Positions 61,252-64,000 of a stretch of 64,000 nucleotides of DNA are shown here, one piece after another. Within the stretch, counting starts at the first letter, position 1, and every line of letters starts with the position of its first letter. The position numbers and the translations under genes are program-made. Location: contig SUZJ01000001.1 of NCBI GenBank assembly GCA_015059945.1, forward strand, positions 124,001 through 188,000, in the 5' to 3' direction. The notes beneath the pieces are model-generated. The model searched no databases, was not told where the DNA came from, and worked only from the letters and a program-made list of their open reading frames with translations. This DNA is from Rikenellaceae bacterium (GTDB lineage Bacteria; Bacteroidota; Bacteroidia; Bacteroidales; Rikenellaceae).

Positions 61252-61340
61252 GCCCCTTGTTCCGTCTTTTTGGCTAATTTTACGTCTTATAGTCGAACAG
61301 CTGTTTGAACAACACATTTTTAACAACAACCCACAACGAA

Positions 61341-61835
61341 ATGCAAAACCAAAACACAAACATCACCCATCTCGGTCGGTGGATAGACCTCTACCAAGAG
61401 CCCCTCTACCGCTACGCTTTCTTTCGCTTGGGGAGCCGCAGCGATGCCGAAGATGTGTTGCAGGATGCCTTCCTCAAAGTGGCCTCTTCGACTACCACTA
61501 TCCGCAACCCAAAGGCCTATCTTTTTGCTGCAGTTGCGTCGGGATGCATTGACGTTATGCGTCGTCGCACCAAGTCGCCACTGCCAATCGATACCAAAAT
61601 GGCCCTCTCATCACCAACAACAAGCGAGGTGCCCTTGGAGGCCGAGGAGGAGTTCTGCCGCATCAACAAGCTACTATCCCAACTCTCCGAGCAGCAGAGC
61701 GAGGTTATTCGCCTGCACATTCACGCCCAGATGAAGTTTACCGAGATTGCCGAGGTGCTGTCGGTGCCCGTTTCGACCATCAAGAGCCGTTGGGCAAGTG
61801 GCATCGAGCGCCTCAAACAACTTTACATCAACTAA
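61341..61835 (+). CDS. ECF-type RNA polymerase sigma factor
   Basis: 164 residues from the ATG at 61341. Sigma2 region (YRYAFFRLGSRSDAEDVLQDAFLKVA) and sigma4 region (LSEQQSEVIRLHIHAQMKFTEIAEVLSVPVSTIKSRW-type, with the HTH near residues 120-155). Sigma3 is absent as in ECF factors. An upstream ATG at 61305 is possible. Followed 22 bp later by a membrane protein that could be its anti-sigma factor. Confidence 0.92.
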   Translation: MQNQNTNITHLGRWIDLYQEPLYRYAFFRLGSRSDAEDVLQDAFLKVASSTTTIRNPKAYLFAAVASGCIDVMRRRTKSPLPIDTKMALSSPTTSEVPLEAEEEFCRINKLLSQLSEQQSEVIRLHIHAQMKFTEIAEVLSVPVSTIKSRWASGIERLKQLYIN

Positions 61836-61857
61836 TCAAAAAAGGAGTACAATTACT

Positions 61858-63099
61858 ATGAACAGAGAGAAATATAATCAGAAACAAGAGGGGCAGATAG
61901 TCGATATGCTCACCCCCCGCTGCGAGGTCAAACCCTCGGCCGATCTGAAAGACCGCATTTTGGAGGCCGCAGCAAGCCAAGCCCAAGCTGCAACAACTCC
62001 CGTACGCAAACCTCGCCGTATGGTCTACTTTATGAGGGCTGCTGTGTCGATGGCTGCTGTGGTGGCCGTAGCAGTGGTGGTAATGTTCAACACCCCCGCG
62101 ACGGCAGCTCGCCGACTTCTGGCCGATGCTGTGGTGGCTGCCAACAACGCCAAGACAATGATATTGGAGCTAAATGTGCGCACCGAGCCCAACGAAACAT
62201 TTGAGTTCATCTCGCCCGAATGTCACTTTGTGCCCACGACCGTCAAGGTTATCTATGGCGAGCCCTCGATGTGGCGATTGGAGAAGCAGGGTGGCAGGGT
62301 GGCCCTCTACGATGGCGGTGACAAGAGCTATCAGTGGATTAGCAGTCAGCATCAGGGGTGGGTTCACAACGGCGGTATGTTTGCCGAGGCCGACTTGGCA
62401 GCATTTATCAACCCCCAGCAACTGCTCAATATGGAGCTCAACATCGCTCGCGAGCGCAAGGTGGCCAAGTACCACAAGTACGAGGTAACGACCATTGGCG
62501 ACTGGGTGAACGTAAAGATTAGTGCCACTGCCCAGGGTGACTTTGCGGACAGCAAACTTATGCTCAACACCTCCATTGCCGAGTCGAACACCATACGCAA
62601 CTACTCGTTCGACCGCCAGAGTGGCAGGTTGCTCAATATGAGTATTGATGTGGTAATGCCAAACAAAGAGCAGATTACCATTGTCGAGAGCGGTGCTATT
62701 CTCTACGACGAGCCCCTGACGGCCGAGGATATCGTGGGCGCAGACTTCTCAACGGTAGAGTTTGTGGCGGTAGATGACACCCCTAAGGGCATATCGGCTC
62801 TGGTGGATGTGTCGGCCGAGAAAGCTGCCAAGACAATCCTCGCAGCCATAAGTGATTGGGATAGCTCAATTCTTAACACAGCTTTGTTTGGCCTGACCCC
62901 AATGATGAAATATACCGTAAGGACTATATACGAGGGGATGGAGATACTTTCGGTTGGCAAATCGTTCACTTCGGGCCTCTACCCCGGCCGCTTCGTGAAG
63001 TGCAAGGTACGCCTTGCCGACGGGCAGAATGAGGAGGTGGTGCTGGCACTACGCAACGACAACACCAATAAGGTTTGGGTCCTCGATGGTGGTCTATAA
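61858..63099 (+). CDS. Membrane protein, probable regulatory partner of the ECF sigma factor
   Basis: 413 residues from the ATG at 61858, with a good ribosome site AAAGGAG at 61840-61846. About 50 cytoplasmic residues, a TM at about 57-80 (FMRAAVSMAAVVAVAVVVMF), then about 330 periplasmic residues with LolA/RseB-like outline (ILELNVRTEP, MWRLEKQGGRVALYDGGDKS, NYSFDRQSGRLLNMSIDV). The Bacteroidetes ECF-plus-TM arrangement suggests an anti-sigma function, but no ZAS zinc motif is seen. It may sense the envelope. Confidence in the function is low. Confidence 0.65.
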   Translation: MNREKYNQKQEGQIVDMLTPRCEVKPSADLKDRILEAAASQAQAATTPVRKPRRMVYFMRAAVSMAAVVAVAVVVMFNTPATAARRLLADAVVAANNAKTMILELNVRTEPNETFEFISPECHFVPTTVKVIYGEPSMWRLEKQGGRVALYDGGDKSYQWISSQHQGWVHNGGMFAEADLAAFINPQQLLNMELNIARERKVAKYHKYEVTTIGDWVNVKISATAQGDFADSKLMLNTSIAESNTIRNYSFDRQSGRLLNMSIDVVMPNKEQITIVESGAILYDEPLTAEDIVGADFSTVEFVAVDDTPKGISALVDVSAEKAAKTILAAISDWDSSILNTALFGLTPMMKYTVRTIYEGMEILSVGKSFTSGLYPGRFVKCKVRLADGQNEEVVLALRNDNTNKVWVLDGGL

Positions 63100-63128
63100 C
63101 CAATCGAATAGGCTGACATAACGAAAAG

Positions 63129-63158
63129 AAGGCTCGGCAACTGTTTGCCGAGCCTTCC
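63129..63158. terminator. Terminator between convergent genes
   Basis: GGCTCGGCAA (63131-63140) / TTGCCGAGCC (63145-63154), loop CTGT, T-rich sequence after it. It shares its core stem with the 61223 terminator. Confidence 0.85.
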
Positions 63159-63183
63159 TTGTTGTGCGCTATTATAGTGCCGA

Positions 63184-64000
63184 TTATTTGCGGATAGCAG
63201 CCACGCCGGGAAGCTCCTTGCCCTCGATGAACTCCAACAGAGCACCACCACCGGTCGAAACGTAGCTAACCTTGTCGGCCAAGCCAAACTTGTTGATACA
63301 AGCAACGCTATCGCCACCACCAATAAGCGAGTAAGCACCCTTGGTCTGGGTAGCCTCGGCAATAGCCTCGGCAACAGCCTTCGAGCCGGTCGAGAACTTC
63401 TCGATCTCAAACACGCCTACGGGGCCGTTCCACAGAATGGTCTTGCACTCCAAAATCTCCTCGCGGAAGAGTTTCTTACCCTCGCTACCGATGTCGATAC
63501 CCTCCCAAGCATCGTCGATATTCTTAACCGAAGCCTCCTGAGTGTTGGCATCGTTGCTGAAATCGTCGGCAGTCAGCGCATCGGGCGACATCACAAACTT
63601 GATGCCCTTCTCCTCGGCCTTTTTCAAGATACCCAGAGCGGTGTCGAACATATCGGGCTCGCAGATAGACTTACCAACCTTGCCACCCAGAGCGGCCGAG
63701 AAGGTGTAGGTCATACCACCACCGATAATAATCTTGTCGCACTTCTCCATCAGTGTCTCGATAATCGAAATCTTGGTCGAAACCTTCGAGCCACCCACGA
63801 TAGCCACAAAGGGGCGCTGGGGGTTCTCCATAACGGCCTCGATAGCCTTCAACTCGCCCTCCATAACGTAGCCGAACATCTTGTCGTTGGGGAAATAGTC
63901 GGCAATCAGAGCGGTCGAAGCGTGAGCGCGGTGAGCGGTACCAAATGCGTCGTTAATATAGCAGTCGGCATACGAAGCGAGCTTCTTAACAAACTCCTTC
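63184..64000 (-). CDS. pgk: Phosphoglycerate kinase (5' end outside window)
   Basis: 272 C-terminal residues. Glycolytic transfer of phosphate from 1,3-bisphosphoglycerate to ADP. At the window edge the frame continues from [16 protein letters not shown], a conserved PGK block, through [35 protein letters not shown] and [12 protein letters not shown] near the C terminus. The N-terminal third lies right of base 64000. Confidence 0.96.
   Translation of the reverse strand, partial: KEFVKKLASYADCYINDAFGTAHRAHASTALIADYFPNDKMFGYVMEGELKAIEAVMENPQRPFVAIVGGSKVSTKISIIETLMEKCDKIIIGGGMTYTFSAALGGKVGKSICEPDMFDTALGILKKAEEKGIKFVMSPDALTADDFSNDANTQEASVKNIDDAWEGIDIGSEGKKLFREEILECKTILWNGPVGVFEIEKFSTGSKAVAEAIAEATQTKGAYSLIGGGDSVACINKFGLADKVSYVSTGGGALLEFIEGKELPGVAAIRK

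Overview
The window is a 64 kb chromosomal segment of a member of the order Bacteroidales. The evidence is the promoter type (TAnnTTTG -7 boxes with a TTG or TTTG near -33), the Bacteroidales-specific families (fimbrillins, DUF3575, DUF5119, DUF4906, DUF4296, HU-CCDC81/SPOR protein, GIN-domain lipoprotein) and an F-type ATP synthase operon that begins with beta-epsilon. The GC-rich core genes and general gene content resemble Alistipes/Rikenellaceae. The genus is an inference; no rRNA gene is present to confirm it.

Layout. (1) 1-6.5 kb is an AT-rich accessory island. It holds the end of a tyrosine recombinase, a remnant of a mobile-element gene, a decapitated and frameshifted fimbrillin, a HARE-HTH/GIY-YIG protein, a small AraC regulator beside a 109-nt nested palindrome, an AlbA_2 (Schlafen-type)/RecG-like ATPase regulator, an unknown protein and, at the right edge, a tRNA-Pro-like remnant. 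(2) 6.5-14.8 kb is a minus-strand core cluster: holB, folK, an Ig-like lipoprotein, an outer-membrane barrel, rbfA, a LolC/E-type permease, a DUF4296 lipoprotein and folE. (3) 15.0-19.4 kb holds tRNA-Leu(CAA), a TIR protein with a C-terminal C-type-lectin-like domain that looks like a diversity-generating-retroelement target, then rlmN, a polysaccharide flippase and dut. (4) 19.5-28.2 kb holds an AraC regulator and the complete nine-gene ATP synthase operon. (5) 28.5-33.5 kb holds two paralogous small lipoproteins (the first frameshifted), manA and an ABC exporter pair.

(6) 33.6-46.3 kb is a nine-gene fimbrial operon read leftwards. It contains a DUF3575 OmpA-like outer-membrane protein, a DUF5119 protein, five fimbrillin-family subunits, a fimbrial protein with a ricin-like insert and a 1111-residue DUF4906 protein that is probably the tip. 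Two tandem -7 boxes and a C9 tract lie upstream. (7) 46.6-57.1 kb holds an acyltransferase, a cytidylate-kinase-like protein, a MATE exporter, dCMP deaminase, tsaB, smpB, dnaG, a GtrA protein, a DUF559 nuclease flanked by REP-like inverted repeats, and uvrB. (8) 57.3-64.0 kb holds tRNA-Arg(CCG), an orphan histidine kinase, lgt, an HU/SPOR membrane protein, a GIN-domain lipoprotein, an ECF sigma factor with a membrane partner, and the 3' part of pgk.

The core modules are housekeeping: energy, folate, replication and repair, translation quality, and lipoprotein maturation feeding the many lipoproteins and fimbriae here. The most interesting non-standard items are the TIR/lectin-fold protein with NNY-rich variable-type codons at its C terminus, the REP-flanked DUF559 unit, the nested 109-nt palindrome in the island, the silent-looking fimbrillin fragment beside a recombinase, and several families of 7-bp-period intergenic repeats.
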